NCBI RefSeq assembly: GCF_024029775.1
Contig: NZ_CP097122.1
Coordinates: 1,179,001-1,243,000 of the forward strand
Length of the DNA: 64,000 nt
Direction of reading: 5' to 3'
Source: Fructobacillus americanaquae
GTDB lineage: Bacteria; Bacillota; Bacilli; Lactobacillales; Lactobacillaceae
Shown here: piece after piece, positions 46,669-55,620 of the stretch
How positions within the stretch are numbered: the first letter of the stretch is position 1
Layout of the letters: the number at the start of each line of letters is the position of its first letter
Notes under the pieces: model-generated
The model's input: only the letters and a program-made list of their open reading frames with translations
The model's database searches: none
What the model was told of the DNA's origin: nothing
Position numbers and translations under genes: made by a program

Positions 46669-48012
46669 ATGGATTTTTCAGTACTATACATTGGCAGCGG
46701 ACAGGCAAGCTGGAACGGCGCGGTCCCACTGGCTAAGTCTGGCGCTAAGGTGGCCGTGATTGAAGAAAGCCAATACGGGGGTGTGTGTTCGAATAAGGGT
46801 TGCAATGCCAAGATTATCTTGGATAAGCCTTTGGAATTAATTAATCGAGTCAAAGACCTTCAGGGTCGGGGCATTGATGGTGTCCCAACTGTTAACTGGG
46901 AAGATTTGATGGCCCACAAGCACGAATTGATTGTGCCACAGAATGCCCACGGCAAGGAACGGTTGGATAACGTTGGCATCACGACAATCACCGGCCATGC
47001 CGAGTTTGTTGATTCACATACGGTTGCTGTTGATGGCACAACCTACACGGCCGATAAGATTGTCATTGCTACTGGGTTACGTCCCCACGTCTTGGATGTC
47101 CCAGGCCATGAACTTTTTGAAAATTCGACTGACTTTCTTTCCTTGCCACATATGCCCAAGCATGTAACTATTTTGGGTGGTGGCTTCGTGGCCATTGAAT
47201 TTGCGACGATTGCTAACGCTGTGGGGGCTCAGGTTGATGTGATTACCCGGTCAAACCGTTTATTGCGTCAGTTCCCGGCCAAGTATGTGGCCGAAGTCCA
47301 GGCTGATTTGAAGGCCCGTGGTGTTCGCTTTATTCCCGATATGAACATCAAGAGCGCTGAAAAGAGTGCGGCTGGTCAAATTACCTTGACCGGCGACCAT
47401 GAGTTCCAATTGACAACTGACTATGTCTTGGATGCAACCGGCCGCGTGCCAAACCATGATCAGTTGAACTTGGAGGCAATCGGGGTCGAAGCCAACCAGC
47501 GTGGGATTGTGGTGAATGAATACTTGCAAACGTCGGTTGAAAATATTTATGCAGCCGGTGATGCTGTTGACAAGCAGATACCAAAGTTAACGCCAACCGC
47601 AGCTTTTGAATCCCGATATTTGACTGCTCGTTTTAAGGGGGACAACGACGGACCAATTGCTTATCCAGCAATTTCAGAAGTTGTCTTCACCTCACCAAGA
47701 ATTGCCCAGGTTGGGGTTCACCTTGACCAGGCCTTGGCAGAACCTGATCGTTATGAAGTTGTGGAAGCCTCTTATGATGGTGACTGGTATCGTCAGGTAG
47801 AAAATGAGCAGGGGGCGAAGCTTTCACTGATTTTTGATCAGAATAGCAAGGCTTTGGTTGGCGCAGCGGAAAAGTCGAATAACGCTGACAATACCATTAA
47901 TACGATTGTGCCTTACATTCAAATGAAGATGACTAAGGAACAGTTAAACGACTTAGTGTATGTTTTCCCATCAATCGAGTACACTTTGCAACGGCGCTTG
48001 CCACTCGTCTGA
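46669..48012 (+). CDS. FAD-dependent pyridine nucleotide-disulfide oxidoreductase
   Basis: This flavoprotein has 447 residues. FAD-binding YIGSGQASWNGAVPLA, redox-active disulfide GGVCSNKGCNAK (CxxxxC, about 40-45), NAD(P)-binding LGGGFVAIEFA (about 170), and YAAGDAVD FAD motif. It belongs to the mercuric/glutathione reductase-like class I family. The C-terminal His-Glu pair typical of glutathione reductase is not evident: the end reads VFPSIEYTLQRR. The start at 46669 has AAAGGATGG upstream. Its substrate is unknown. Pairing with the Met-rich protein suggests metal or thiol stress. Confidence 0.85.
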   Translation: MDFSVLYIGSGQASWNGAVPLAKSGAKVAVIEESQYGGVCSNKGCNAKIILDKPLELINRVKDLQGRGIDGVPTVNWEDLMAHKHELIVPQNAHGKERLDNVGITTITGHAEFVDSHTVAVDGTTYTADKIVIATGLRPHVLDVPGHELFENSTDFLSLPHMPKHVTILGGGFVAIEFATIANAVGAQVDVITRSNRLLRQFPAKYVAEVQADLKARGVRFIPDMNIKSAEKSAAGQITLTGDHEFQLTTDYVLDATGRVPNHDQLNLEAIGVEANQRGIVVNEYLQTSVENIYAAGDAVDKQIPKLTPTAAFESRYLTARFKGDNDGPIAYPAISEVVFTSPRIAQVGVHLDQALAEPDRYEVVEASYDGDWYRQVENEQGAKLSLIFDQNSKALVGAAEKSNNADNTINTIVPYIQMKMTKEQLNDLVYVFPSIEYTLQRRLPLV

Positions 48013-48033
48013 TTTTGATAAAAGTGTTTAATG

Positions 48034-48063
48034 AGTATAGCGGATTATGCTATACTTTTTTTA
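48034..48063 (+). terminator. Terminator after the oxidoreductase
   Basis: AGTATAGC (48034-48041) pairs with GCTATACT (48049-48056), followed by TTTTTT. Confidence 0.9.
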
Positions 48064-48088
48064 TTAGAAATAAGGGGAGTGACAGACT

Positions 48089-48610
48089 ATGTCAATCAAT
48101 GGCCAAGCCATTATCGATCAAATTGAAGAGCAAAATTATGTTCAAGAAACCTTAGCAGTAAAGGATGGCCAGAGCATTGATTTAGATGCCCTTTTTTCAG
48201 CTTTTTTGCCTCTAGCCCAAAAAGAAAATTTGGCGATGGCAAAGGCAGATATTGACGGTGGCATTGAAGAGGGGGGCACAACTTTTTCTTTGGAAGTTAA
48301 CGTGATTAACTTGCCATTGCGTTATGCCAACCAGGAGAAGAAATTGGTTTATACCGATCAGGACTACGACCTGCAGGTTTATACAATCGTTGATAGCCCA
48401 AACGTCTCCAAGTCACGGTTAAAGATTGCTAAATTGTCTTCATTAGCAGCCCTGCTAGATGACAGTGATGGCGTCTTTGCCAAGGCAGCTGCCTGGTTCG
48501 ATGACCAGCTGCAGGTTATCATGGAAAATCAACAACAAGCCGAGCAGGAGGATGTTGAAGAACCTACTAAAGCAGACGAAGCTGATGCAAAGGGTGCTAG
48601 TAAAAAATAA
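48089..48610 (+). CDS. Hypothetical acidic protein
   Basis: I do not recognise this 173-residue protein. It is soluble, without signal peptide or cysteine, and has a mixed alpha/beta N-terminal part (about 1-130) and a highly charged Gln/Glu/Asp/Lys-rich tail (about 145-173; QQQAEQEDVEEPTK). AAGGGGAG precedes the ATG at 48089. It starts 77 bp after the oxidoreductase and ends at a bidirectional terminator. It may be coupled to ncRNA or wall genes nearby, but nothing shows this. Confidence 0.75.
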   Translation: MSINGQAIIDQIEEQNYVQETLAVKDGQSIDLDALFSAFLPLAQKENLAMAKADIDGGIEEGGTTFSLEVNVINLPLRYANQEKKLVYTDQDYDLQVYTIVDSPNVSKSRLKIAKLSSLAALLDDSDGVFAKAAAWFDDQLQVIMENQQQAEQEDVEEPTKADEADAKGASKK

Positions 48611-48612
48611 AT

Positions 48613-48672
48613 AAAAACAGCTTATAACACCTGCTTTCTAGCGAAGTACAGATGTTACAAGCTGTTTTTTTA
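48613..48672. terminator. Bidirectional terminator
   Basis: Arms at 48613-48632 and 48646-48665 pair over about 20 bp (perfect with G-U on the minus strand), with T runs on both sides. It separates two convergent small genes. Confidence 0.88.
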
Positions 48673-48921
48673 CTCCAATCTGATTTTAGCAGACAAGTGG
48701 TAGGAAGCATGGTGCTTTTCTACGGTGGCCTTTAGAATCTTTGGATTGGCTGTATGGGCTTGGGAAATTAGTTCACCGAGATCGTAAGCCTCAATGACTT
48801 CCTTGACCAGGTCCTTTGGACTTTGGTCCATGTCGGGGACGGCTAAGTCTTCCCAGTCACGGTCTTTTGCCGGGCCCATTTGGACCAGTTCTTTTGTTTT
48901 AATCTGTTCAATGATAATCAT
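48670..48921 (-). CDS. Hypothetical small protein, predicted leaderless mRNA
   Basis: I find no known family for this 83-residue protein (MIIIEQIKTKELVQMGPAKD-; KDLVKEVIEAYDLGELISQA). The ATG at 48921 lies 6 nt after a consensus -10, exactly where transcription should begin, so the mRNA would have no 5' leader or Shine-Dalgarno. A longer frame to 48960 would run through the promoter and is rejected. The next methionine (48879) also lacks a ribosome site. Confidence 0.65.
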   Translation of the reverse strand: MIIIEQIKTKELVQMGPAKDRDWEDLAVPDMDQSPKDLVKEVIEAYDLGELISQAHTANPKILKATVEKHHASYHLSAKIRLE

Positions 48922-48927
48922 GTGCCT

Positions 48928-48956
48928 ATTATACGGTTTGCCACTTTGCCTGTAAA
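48928..48956 (-). promoter_or_regulatory. Promoter of the leaderless gene
   Basis: Minus-strand TTTACA (complement of 48951-48956), 17 bp, TATAAT (complement of 48928-48933), directly followed by AGGCAC and ATG. Confidence 0.75.
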
Positions 48957-48978
48957 GCACTGGTTTGGTTGGGGATGC

Positions 48979-49007
48979 TTGCTTTTTGACGAGGACTCTG
49001 GCATAAT
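48979..49007 (+). promoter_or_regulatory. Promoter of the structured RNA
   Basis: TTGCTT (48979-48984), 17 bp, CATAAT (49002-49007). Transcription should start near 49014. Confidence 0.6.
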
Positions 49008-49013
49008 GAAAGT

Positions 49014-49242
49014 ATGCGATGAGTCGAATGCGTTTTTAGAACGCACACGCGGCCTACTGTATTAAATTACCAGCCACGGATTTGGCGTAGGTGATAATGG
49101 TATTGTGGAATGCCATTATCTCACCATGACTAACAGTCTTTGACTGTGGTGACGTAGACTTACTTGAACTTTGTTCAAGTCGCCCGTCAGAGCGAATCTG
49201 GCATGCCAAACTAAGCAGCTAACTTCGGTTAGCTGTTTTTTT
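49014..49242 (+). ncRNA. Structured small RNA of unassigned class, about 229 nt
   Basis: No ORF fits, but stems are dense. They are GCGT/ACGC (49029-49044); CCTAC/GTAGG enclosing GCC/GGC (49053-49091); a 15-bp stem with a 2-nt bulge (49091-49126); ACAGTC/GACTGT (49134-49147); ACTTGAAC/GTTCAAGT (49162-49180) within GACG/CGTC; and a terminator AGCTAAC-TTCG-GTTAGCT plus T7 (49218-49242). It lacks the hallmarks of tmRNA, RNase P, SRP RNA, T-box and common riboswitches. 6S RNA or a lineage-specific sRNA is possible. It ends before the separate xseA promoter. Confidence 0.65.
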
Positions 49243-49257
49243 ATTGAATGATTTCTC

Positions 49258-49266
49258 TGGTATAAT
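49258..49266 (+). promoter_or_regulatory. xseA extended -10
   Basis: TGG-TATAAT, 31 bp before the xseA ATG. No clear -35, as usual for extended -10 promoters. Confidence 0.65.
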
Positions 49267-49297
49267 ATGAACTAAGAATGCGTTCTAGGAGGCCTTA

Positions 49298-50566
49298 ATG
49301 GCAGATTCGTCACAGTACCTGACAGTCGGTGCGTTAACCGGCTATTTGAAAGCAAAATTTGACCGTGATCCATACTTGGCCAAGGTTTATTTAACGGGAG
49401 AAATTTCAAACCTAGGCAATCGAAAGGGGCGCCACCTGTATTTTTCTTTGAAGGATCCAGATGGTAAATCAGTCATTCGAGCAACGATGTTTTCCTATGC
49501 GTCAAGATTGAAGTTTGAGCCCAAGGAGGGGATGAAGGTTCTGGCCATTGGCCGAGTGCAGATTTATGAACCATCTGGTTCTTACTCGATTATTTTAGAC
49601 CAAATGACGCCTGATGGTATTGGTGACCTTTTCTTAGCCCTCAATCAGTTGAAGGAAAAGCTGAGTCAAGAAGGACTGTTTGCCCAAGAAAAGCAGGCCT
49701 TGCCATTACTACCCAAAAAGATTGCCGTGATTACTTCACCCACGGGAGCTGTGGTTGAAGACGTTGCTAAGACGGTTGAACGGCGCTTGCCGGATGCCCA
49801 GGTAATCTTGTTACCGGCGGTTGTCCAGGGTGAAGGGGCGGTGCCATCGTTACTGAATCAGCTGAATCGAATTGACGACCTTGACTTCGACACGGTCATT
49901 ATTGGACGAGGTGGTGGGTCAATTGAGGACCTTTGGGCCTTTAATGATGAAGCTCTGGTACGTCAGGTGGCGGCATTAAAAACACCCGTGATTGCTTCGG
50001 TTGGTCATGAAACGGATAATACGCTGGTCGACTTGGTTGCTGACCGCCGGGCAGCAACACCAACGGCAGCAGCCGAACTCGCAACACCGGTGACGCGGCA
50101 AAACATCCTTGATCGCTTGTTTGAGTTGAAGACACGCTTGGTGGTTGCTGGACGGCAAACCATTACCCAACGTCAGCAGGTCTTAGACCAAATTGTCAAT
50201 CGCCCAATTATGCAACAACCAGACCGATTATACGCCGCTTACCAGCAGGAAGTTGACCAATTAACGAGTCGCCTTGGTCGTGGCTTTAATCGTCAGCTCG
50301 AACAAAAACAATACCGCTTTCAACAGGCAAAAAATGGCCTAGTCAAAGAGCAAAAGCAATTGTTACGACCTTACCAGGAGGCTCTTTCCCTAGCCAGCAC
50401 GAAGTTGGACTTGGTGTCACCACTGAAAATCTTAGCGGCGGGTTACACGATTGTGAAGGGACCAAAAGATCAGGTTATCAAGCAAAAAGCTGATTTACAA
50501 GTTGGGGAACTGGTCCACTTAACTTTTGCGGATGGTGAAGTGCCCGCTCAAATTACAGGAGAATAA
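49298..50566 (+). CDS. xseA: Exodeoxyribonuclease VII large subunit
   Basis: This protein of 422 residues has an OB-fold N-domain ([20 protein letters not shown], about 26-45) and a catalytic region with [16 protein letters not shown] (about 204-219), [18 protein letters not shown] and a coiled-coil C-terminal half. With XseB it degrades single-stranded DNA from both ends. AGGAGG precedes the ATG. It leads xseAB-ispA-tlyA-recN. Confidence 0.97.
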   Translation: MADSSQYLTVGALTGYLKAKFDRDPYLAKVYLTGEISNLGNRKGRHLYFSLKDPDGKSVIRATMFSYASRLKFEPKEGMKVLAIGRVQIYEPSGSYSIILDQMTPDGIGDLFLALNQLKEKLSQEGLFAQEKQALPLLPKKIAVITSPTGAVVEDVAKTVERRLPDAQVILLPAVVQGEGAVPSLLNQLNRIDDLDFDTVIIGRGGGSIEDLWAFNDEALVRQVAALKTPVIASVGHETDNTLVDLVADRRAATPTAAAELATPVTRQNILDRLFELKTRLVVAGRQTITQRQQVLDQIVNRPIMQQPDRLYAAYQQEVDQLTSRLGRGFNRQLEQKQYRFQQAKNGLVKEQKQLLRPYQEALSLASTKLDLVSPLKILAAGYTIVKGPKDQVIKQKADLQVGELVHLTFADGEVPAQITGE

Positions 50567-50567
50567 A

Positions 50568-50795
50568 ATGGCTGAAAAAGTATCATTTGAAGATAAGTTA
50601 AAACAACTCGAAGTTATCGTATCGGCTTTGGAAAAGGGCGACCGTCCCTTGGAAACCGCTTTAACGGACTTTCAGACGGGCGTTTCCTTGGCCAAGGACC
50701 TGCAGAAAACCCTGCAGGATGCTGAAAAAACTTTGGCTAAGGTTATGGATGATGATGGCAATTTGACTGATTTGGAACTAACCAACCATGACTAA
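50568..50795 (+). CDS. xseB: Exodeoxyribonuclease VII small subunit
   Basis: This small helical protein of 75 residues ([23 protein letters not shown]) matches XseB in full. The ATG at 50568 lies just after the xseA stop with AGGAG before it. The extension to 50526 is inside xseA. It overlaps ispA by 8 bp. Confidence 0.96.
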   Translation: MAEKVSFEDKLKQLEVIVSALEKGDRPLETALTDFQTGVSLAKDLQKTLQDAEKTLAKVMDDDGNLTDLELTNHD

Positions 50796-51666
50796 ATTTA
50801 ACAATTTTTCAAAAAAATATCAGCCACAGGTTAATGCGGCTTTAAAATCTGAGGTTGATCAGCAAGGACCAAAAAAGTCCTCCAGTGACTGGAAACAGAT
50901 GCTGACCTATGCACTCTTAACACCCGGAAAACGCTTGCGACCATTGTTAGCCTTGGCCGTGATTGACTCCTTTGGCCAAGAAATCACGGTGGATGCCATT
51001 CAGGCTGCCACGGCCCTTGAGTGGGTTCATGCTTATTCCTTGGTCCACGATGATTTGCCGGAAATGGATAACGATGCCTACCGTCGCGGACAACTAGCTG
51101 TTCATGCCCTTTATGGCCCAGCCAGCGCCGTTTTGGTGGGGGATGCGTTGCAGACGGGAGCATTTGCTCTCTTGACTGCTCTGACGGGCGTAAATGCCGA
51201 GCAAAAGGTCGCCATGGTGGCAACGTTAGCTGAAAAAGCTGGTGTTAACGGGATGGTTTTGGGTCAGGTCTTAGATATGCAAAATCATGATATCGATGAG
51301 GACCAGGTCGCCTTAGCAGCTGTTTTGGATCAAGTCTACCAAAAAAAGACGGCTGATCTCCTCCAAGCGGCTGCTTTGATTGGTGGCCATTATGTCAACC
51401 TTGCTGCAAAAGATTTGAACCATTTGGCTGATTTTGCTGGCGCATTTGGCCTACTTTTCCAAATTCAAGATGATTTGGCTGATTATGACCAAGATCAAGA
51501 AGAAGGCGTTGTCTCCTTGGTTCACTTAGTTGGGCAAGACCAGGCGCATGAATTGGTGGTCCAGTTAACAAAGCGGGCTAAGCAGGCTCTTTCTGATTTA
51601 ACTCAGGAAAATGAAAACTTTGATTCAGAATTATTAACGAGCCTTTTGGCTAAAATTGGAGCGTAA
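50788..51666 (+). CDS. ispA: Farnesyl diphosphate synthase (short-chain polyprenyl synthetase)
   Basis: This protein of 292 residues has the first Asp-rich motif [10 protein letters not shown] (about 89-98), the GKRLRPLL substrate motif, and the second motif QDDLADYD (about 226-233). It condenses IPP with DMAPP/GPP to farnesyl diphosphate for undecaprenyl phosphate and prenyl products. dxs does not follow it, in keeping with the mevalonate route of lactic acid bacteria. Confidence 0.95.
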   Translation: MTKFNNFSKKYQPQVNAALKSEVDQQGPKKSSSDWKQMLTYALLTPGKRLRPLLALAVIDSFGQEITVDAIQAATALEWVHAYSLVHDDLPEMDNDAYRRGQLAVHALYGPASAVLVGDALQTGAFALLTALTGVNAEQKVAMVATLAEKAGVNGMVLGQVLDMQNHDIDEDQVALAAVLDQVYQKKTADLLQAAALIGGHYVNLAAKDLNHLADFAGAFGLLFQIQDDLADYDQDQEEGVVSLVHLVGQDQAHELVVQLTKRAKQALSDLTQENENFDSELLTSLLAKIGA

Positions 51667-51669
51667 ATC

Positions 51670-52497
51670 GTGGCAGTAGCAAAAGAACGTGTGGATGTCT
51701 TACTCGTCCAGCAGGGACTCTTTACCTCTCGAGAACAGGCAAAGCGAGCCATTATGGCCGGGCAAATTCTTGGCGAAAATGAGCAACGGCTGGATAAGGC
51801 GGGTGAAAAGATCCCGGTCACAACTGAATTACACTTTAAGGGTGAACTATTGCCCTTTGTTTCGCGTGGTGGCTATAAATTAGTAAAGGCGATCGAGACT
51901 TTTGGCCTGGCCATGGCCGACCAAATTGTTTTAGACATCGGTTCTTCCACAGGTGGTTTTACGGATGTGTCGCTGCAAAACGGTGCTGCTCATGTGTATG
52001 CCTTGGATGTTGGGACCAACCAGTTGGCTTGGAAGCTGCGAATTGATGACCGTGTGACGGTCATGGAAAATACTAATTTTCGCTATGCTAAGTTGGTTGA
52101 CTTTTTGGAGGGCCAACCTACGCGGGCAACTATCGATGTTTCCTTTATTTCTTTGTCGCTGATATTACCGACCTTGAAGGACATTATTGCCCAGGGTGGA
52201 GAAGTGGCAGCCTTGATCAAACCTCAATTTGAAGCGGGTCGAGAAGCAGTTGGGAAGCACGGCATCATCAAGGATCCTGTTGTTCACCGTCAGGTCTTGG
52301 CTGAAACTTTGCCAATGATGGTGAAAAATGGCTTTACCGTTGCTGGTTTAACCTACTCACCAATAAAAGGCGGGCAGGGAAATATTGAATTTTTGGCTTG
52401 GCTCAAGCGGTCTGATGAGGCTCAAATTGATTCAAGTGTTGCGATTGATGAAGTAGTTGCTGCAGCCCATGGCCAGTTAGACCAGGCTGGCAACTGA
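51670..52497 (+). CDS. tlyA: TlyA family rRNA 2'-O-methyltransferase / S4 domain protein
   Basis: This protein of 275 residues has an S4 RNA-binding domain (about 4-65; RVDVLLVQQGLFTSREQAKRA) and an FtsJ-type methyltransferase domain with VLDIGSSTGGFTDVSLQNGA (SAM motif, about 87-106) and LIKPQFEAGRE. It starts at GTG (51670) with GGAG 8 nt upstream. Bacillus YqxC is the orthologue. argR, usually the next gene, is absent and recN follows directly. Confidence 0.92.
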   Translation: MAVAKERVDVLLVQQGLFTSREQAKRAIMAGQILGENEQRLDKAGEKIPVTTELHFKGELLPFVSRGGYKLVKAIETFGLAMADQIVLDIGSSTGGFTDVSLQNGAAHVYALDVGTNQLAWKLRIDDRVTVMENTNFRYAKLVDFLEGQPTRATIDVSFISLSLILPTLKDIIAQGGEVAALIKPQFEAGREAVGKHGIIKDPVVHRQVLAETLPMMVKNGFTVAGLTYSPIKGGQGNIEFLAWLKRSDEAQIDSSVAIDEVVAAAHGQLDQAGN

Positions 52498-52522
52498 AAC
52501 TGACTGGTAGAAAGGATGAAGG

Positions 52523-54205
52523 ATGCTTGAACAATTAACCATACAAAATTTTGCGATTATTGACCAAGTTGACTTGTCATTTGACGACCAATTAACCGTT
52601 TTAACGGGTGAGACAGGTGCCGGAAAATCAATTATTATTGATGCTTTGGCCATGGTCACCGGTGGCCGGGCCAGTACGGAAATGATTCGTAAGGGGGCCG
52701 ACAAGGCCGTCTTACAGGCCGTTTTTTCTCTTGCAGGCGACCGAGCTGCTGGCTTACGAGAACAATTGAGTGCTGCTGGGATTGAACTAAGTGACGACCA
52801 AGTTGTCATTTACCGCGAGTTTAACCATAAGGGGCGGTCAATTGTGCGGATTAACGGGGTGATTGTGCCTCTCAAGGTGCTTTCTGAGTTTGGGGCTCAG
52901 TTGGTTGAAATCCAGGGCCAGCATGATACCTCGCTGCTGTTAAATCAGGACCACCATTTAGACCTGTTGGACCAGTTTGCCGAAACTGATTTAAGCCGGT
53001 CTAAGTATGAATATCAAGGGCTTTTTGACCGTTATCGTGATCTGACCCGCCAGATTGATCAACTAAAAAATCGAAGGCAGGATATTAACCAGCGGTTGGA
53101 CCTGCTGTCTTTTCAGCAAGAAGAGCTGAAAGAAGCCAACCTACAACCGGGAGAAGAAGATCGGCTCTTGGCCGATCGGAGTAAGCTCGCAAACCATAAA
53201 AAGATTGCGGATGCCCTAGACCAGGCACAGCAGGCCTTGAATCCAGGTTTGGATGGCGGTGCGATTGACCTTTTGGCTGCCGCTCATCAAGCAATGACCC
53301 AGGCTGCCTCCTATGACCAAGACTTTGAAAACTTGGCTCAATCGTTGTCCGAGGCCTACTATGCTGCGCAGGATGCTGGTCGTGATTTAGACGAGGCAGT
53401 TTCTGATTTGACCTTTGACGAGGGGGCTTTGGTGGAAATCGATGATCGTTTGCAGGTTATTCATAACCTAAAGCGGAAGTATGGCGACTCTGTCGATAAA
53501 ATTTTAGCCTTCCAGCAAAAGGTTGATCGAGAACTAGCCGATTTAGATGGTGGCTCTTTTGATTTGGAATCATTGACAAAGGAAAAGGAAGCGATCAAGA
53601 AGAAAATTGTTGCCGCTGCTCAAGCACTGACCAACAGCCGACAAAAGGTGGCTAAGAAGTTGGAGAAAGCAGTTAACCGTGAGTTGGCAGACTTACTGAT
53701 GGAACAAGCCTATTTTGAAGTTCAATTCACCCCCGTTACAGGCTTTTTGCCTAGCGGAGCAGACAGGGTTGCCTTTTTTGTTCAAACCAACCAGGGGGAA
53801 GGAACGAAGCCACTAGAAAAGGCAGCTTCCGGTGGTGAGGCTTCACGGCTGATGTTGGCCTTAAAAACGATTTTCATTGCCCAACATGGCCTACCAACGG
53901 TTGTCTTTGACGAAATTGATACTGGTGTTTCTGGTCGAGTTGGTTCCGCCATTGCCAAGAAGATGCAAACAATTGCCGAGAAGACTCAGGTCATGGCCAT
54001 CACCCATTTACCTCAAGTGGCCGCAGCGGCCACCCGCCACTTCTTGATTGAGAAGTTTAATCTGAACGATCGGACGGTGACACAGGTTAAAGATCTGACA
54101 GAAAATCAGCGTGATCAAGCGATTGCGATGATGCTTTCTGGCAATCAGGTAACCGATGCTGCCCTGGCGAATGCCAAGGATTTGCGGGCAAAGGCCCAGG
54201 GATAA
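52523..54205 (+). CDS. recN: DNA repair protein RecN
   Basis: This SMC-like ATPase has 560 residues, with Walker A GETGAGKSIIIDAL (about 31-44), a central coiled coil (about 155-370) and a C-terminal ABC head with SGGEASRLMLALK and TVVFDEIDTGVSG. It acts early in double-strand break repair. AAAGGATG precedes the ATG. It is the last gene of the xseA operon before a strong terminator. Confidence 0.96.
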   Translation: MLEQLTIQNFAIIDQVDLSFDDQLTVLTGETGAGKSIIIDALAMVTGGRASTEMIRKGADKAVLQAVFSLAGDRAAGLREQLSAAGIELSDDQVVIYREFNHKGRSIVRINGVIVPLKVLSEFGAQLVEIQGQHDTSLLLNQDHHLDLLDQFAETDLSRSKYEYQGLFDRYRDLTRQIDQLKNRRQDINQRLDLLSFQQEELKEANLQPGEEDRLLADRSKLANHKKIADALDQAQQALNPGLDGGAIDLLAAAHQAMTQAASYDQDFENLAQSLSEAYYAAQDAGRDLDEAVSDLTFDEGALVEIDDRLQVIHNLKRKYGDSVDKILAFQQKVDRELADLDGGSFDLESLTKEKEAIKKKIVAAAQALTNSRQKVAKKLEKAVNRELADLLMEQAYFEVQFTPVTGFLPSGADRVAFFVQTNQGEGTKPLEKAASGGEASRLMLALKTIFIAQHGLPTVVFDEIDTGVSGRVGSAIAKKMQTIAEKTQVMAITHLPQVAAAATRHFLIEKFNLNDRTVTQVKDLTENQRDQAIAMMLSGNQVTDAALANAKDLRAKAQG

Positions 54206-54223
54206 GATTGATAAAAGCAAAGA

Positions 54224-54258
54224 AAAAGCGTTGGAAGATTAATTCCAACGCTTTTTTT
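54224..54258. terminator. Terminator between recN and pbuG
   Basis: AAAGCGTTGGAA pairs perfectly with TTCCAACGCTTT, and T runs follow on the plus side. The A-rich left flank makes it bidirectional. Confidence 0.92.
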
Positions 54259-54278
54259 GTCGTCAGCATCAAGCTGAT

Positions 54279-55586
54279 TTAGCTATGAGTTGAGTACAAG
54301 AATAAGACGAAAATAACGGCTAAGAGGTACATCAACCAGTTAACTTCCTTTGCACGCTTTGTAGCAACCATCGTGATTGGGTAAACGATAAAGCCAAGAG
54401 CAATACCATCTGAAATTGAATAAGTTAATGGCATACCAACAACAACCAAGAAGGCCGGTGCGGCAACAGCCAAATCATCCCACTTAATCTTTTGCAAGTT
54501 CTTGGCCATCATGATTCCAACGATTACCAAAGCAGGGGCAGTCACGGCATCCGTTACCACTGACAACAATGGTGAGAAAATCAGGGCAGCGAAGAAGAGC
54601 AAACCAGTTACAACCGAAGTCAAACCAGAACGGCCACCAACGGCAATTCCTGATGATGATTCAACGTAAGCTGAAGTTGGTGAAGTTCCCAAAACTGCAC
54701 CGGCGGTCATTCCAACGGCATCGGCCATCAAAGCCTTACCGGCACGTGGCATCTTGTTGTTTTCCATGAAGCCAGCTTGTTCGGCCAAGCCGATCAACGT
54801 TCCAGCCGTATCGAAGAAGGTCACAATTAAGAAGGTCAAGACGACAACCCACATTTGGAAGGTATTGATGTGACCGAGGTAGTTGATTGATTCTCCAAAA
54901 GTTGGCTTTAAGGAAGGAACAGAACCAATGATTGAACTTGGCATCTTAATCAAACTGAAGATGAAGCCAACGATTGTTGTACCAATCATTCCAACGAAGA
55001 TGGCAGCTGGTGTGTTAATGGCCAGCAAAACTAAGGTCAAGACGATTCCAAAAATAGCTAGGAGCGTGTTGGCGTTGGTTAATGAGCCCATTGCAACCAT
55101 CGTATCCTTGTTGGCTACAATCAAACCAGCATTGTGCAAACCAATGAAGGCGATAAAAAGACCGATTCCAGCAGCGATAGCAATCTTCAAATCCGAAGGG
55201 ATGGCATCGATGATTTTTTCACGAATCTTAAACATGGTTAAGAGCAAAAAGATAACGGCAGCAACTAGGATACCAGCCATTGCAGTTTGCCACTTGACGC
55301 CCAAACCAATAACAACGGAATAAGCGAAGAAAGCATTGACACCCAAACCTGGGGCAATTGCGATTGGGTAACGGGCCACCAGACCCATAAAAATTGTCGC
55401 AATTCCAGAGGCTAAGGCAGTGGCCGTAAAGACGGCCCCCTTGTTCATACCAGCGTCGCCAAGGACGGTTGGATTCAAGAACAGGATGTATGACATGGCT
55501 ACAAAAGTAGTCAAGCCGGCGACCACTTCTTTTCTGAAAGAAGTGCCCAGTTTTTCAAACTGGAAATATGACGAGAGAAAGGACAT
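54279..55586 (-). CDS. pbuG: Hypoxanthine/guanine (adenine) permease, AzgA/PbuG family
   Basis: This NCS2 azg-type transporter of 435 residues has about 12-14 helices. N-terminal FRKEVVAGLTTFVAMSYILF, the AIAPGLGVNAFFAY helix 3 motif (about 82-95) and the FFDTAGTLIGLAEQAGF segment are typical. It imports purine bases by proton symport. A PurBox pair upstream supports purine control. The gene is monocistronic. Confidence 0.92.
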   Translation of the reverse strand: MSFLSSYFQFEKLGTSFRKEVVAGLTTFVAMSYILFLNPTVLGDAGMNKGAVFTATALASGIATIFMGLVARYPIAIAPGLGVNAFFAYSVVIGLGVKWQTAMAGILVAAVIFLLLTMFKIREKIIDAIPSDLKIAIAAGIGLFIAFIGLHNAGLIVANKDTMVAMGSLTNANTLLAIFGIVLTLVLLAINTPAAIFVGMIGTTIVGFIFSLIKMPSSIIGSVPSLKPTFGESINYLGHINTFQMWVVVLTFLIVTFFDTAGTLIGLAEQAGFMENNKMPRAGKALMADAVGMTAGAVLGTSPTSAYVESSSGIAVGGRSGLTSVVTGLLFFAALIFSPLLSVVTDAVTAPALVIVGIMMAKNLQKIKWDDLAVAAPAFLVVVGMPLTYSISDGIALGFIVYPITMVATKRAKEVNWLMYLLAVIFVLFLYSTHS

Positions 55587-55620
55587 AAGTGACTCCTTAT
55601 AATATTTTTCCTACCTGAAT

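Noticed and set aside
48880-49065. Plus-strand frame of 61 codons crossing the RNA promoter
   Set aside because: It overlaps the leaderless gene and two promoters, has no Shine-Dalgarno and matches no family.
49014-49242. Assignment of this RNA as RNase P, tmRNA or SRP RNA
   Set aside because: Length and conserved cores do not fit: no P4-type block, no GGGG...TTCGA tmRNA end, no GGTCAGG...GGAAG SRP apex.
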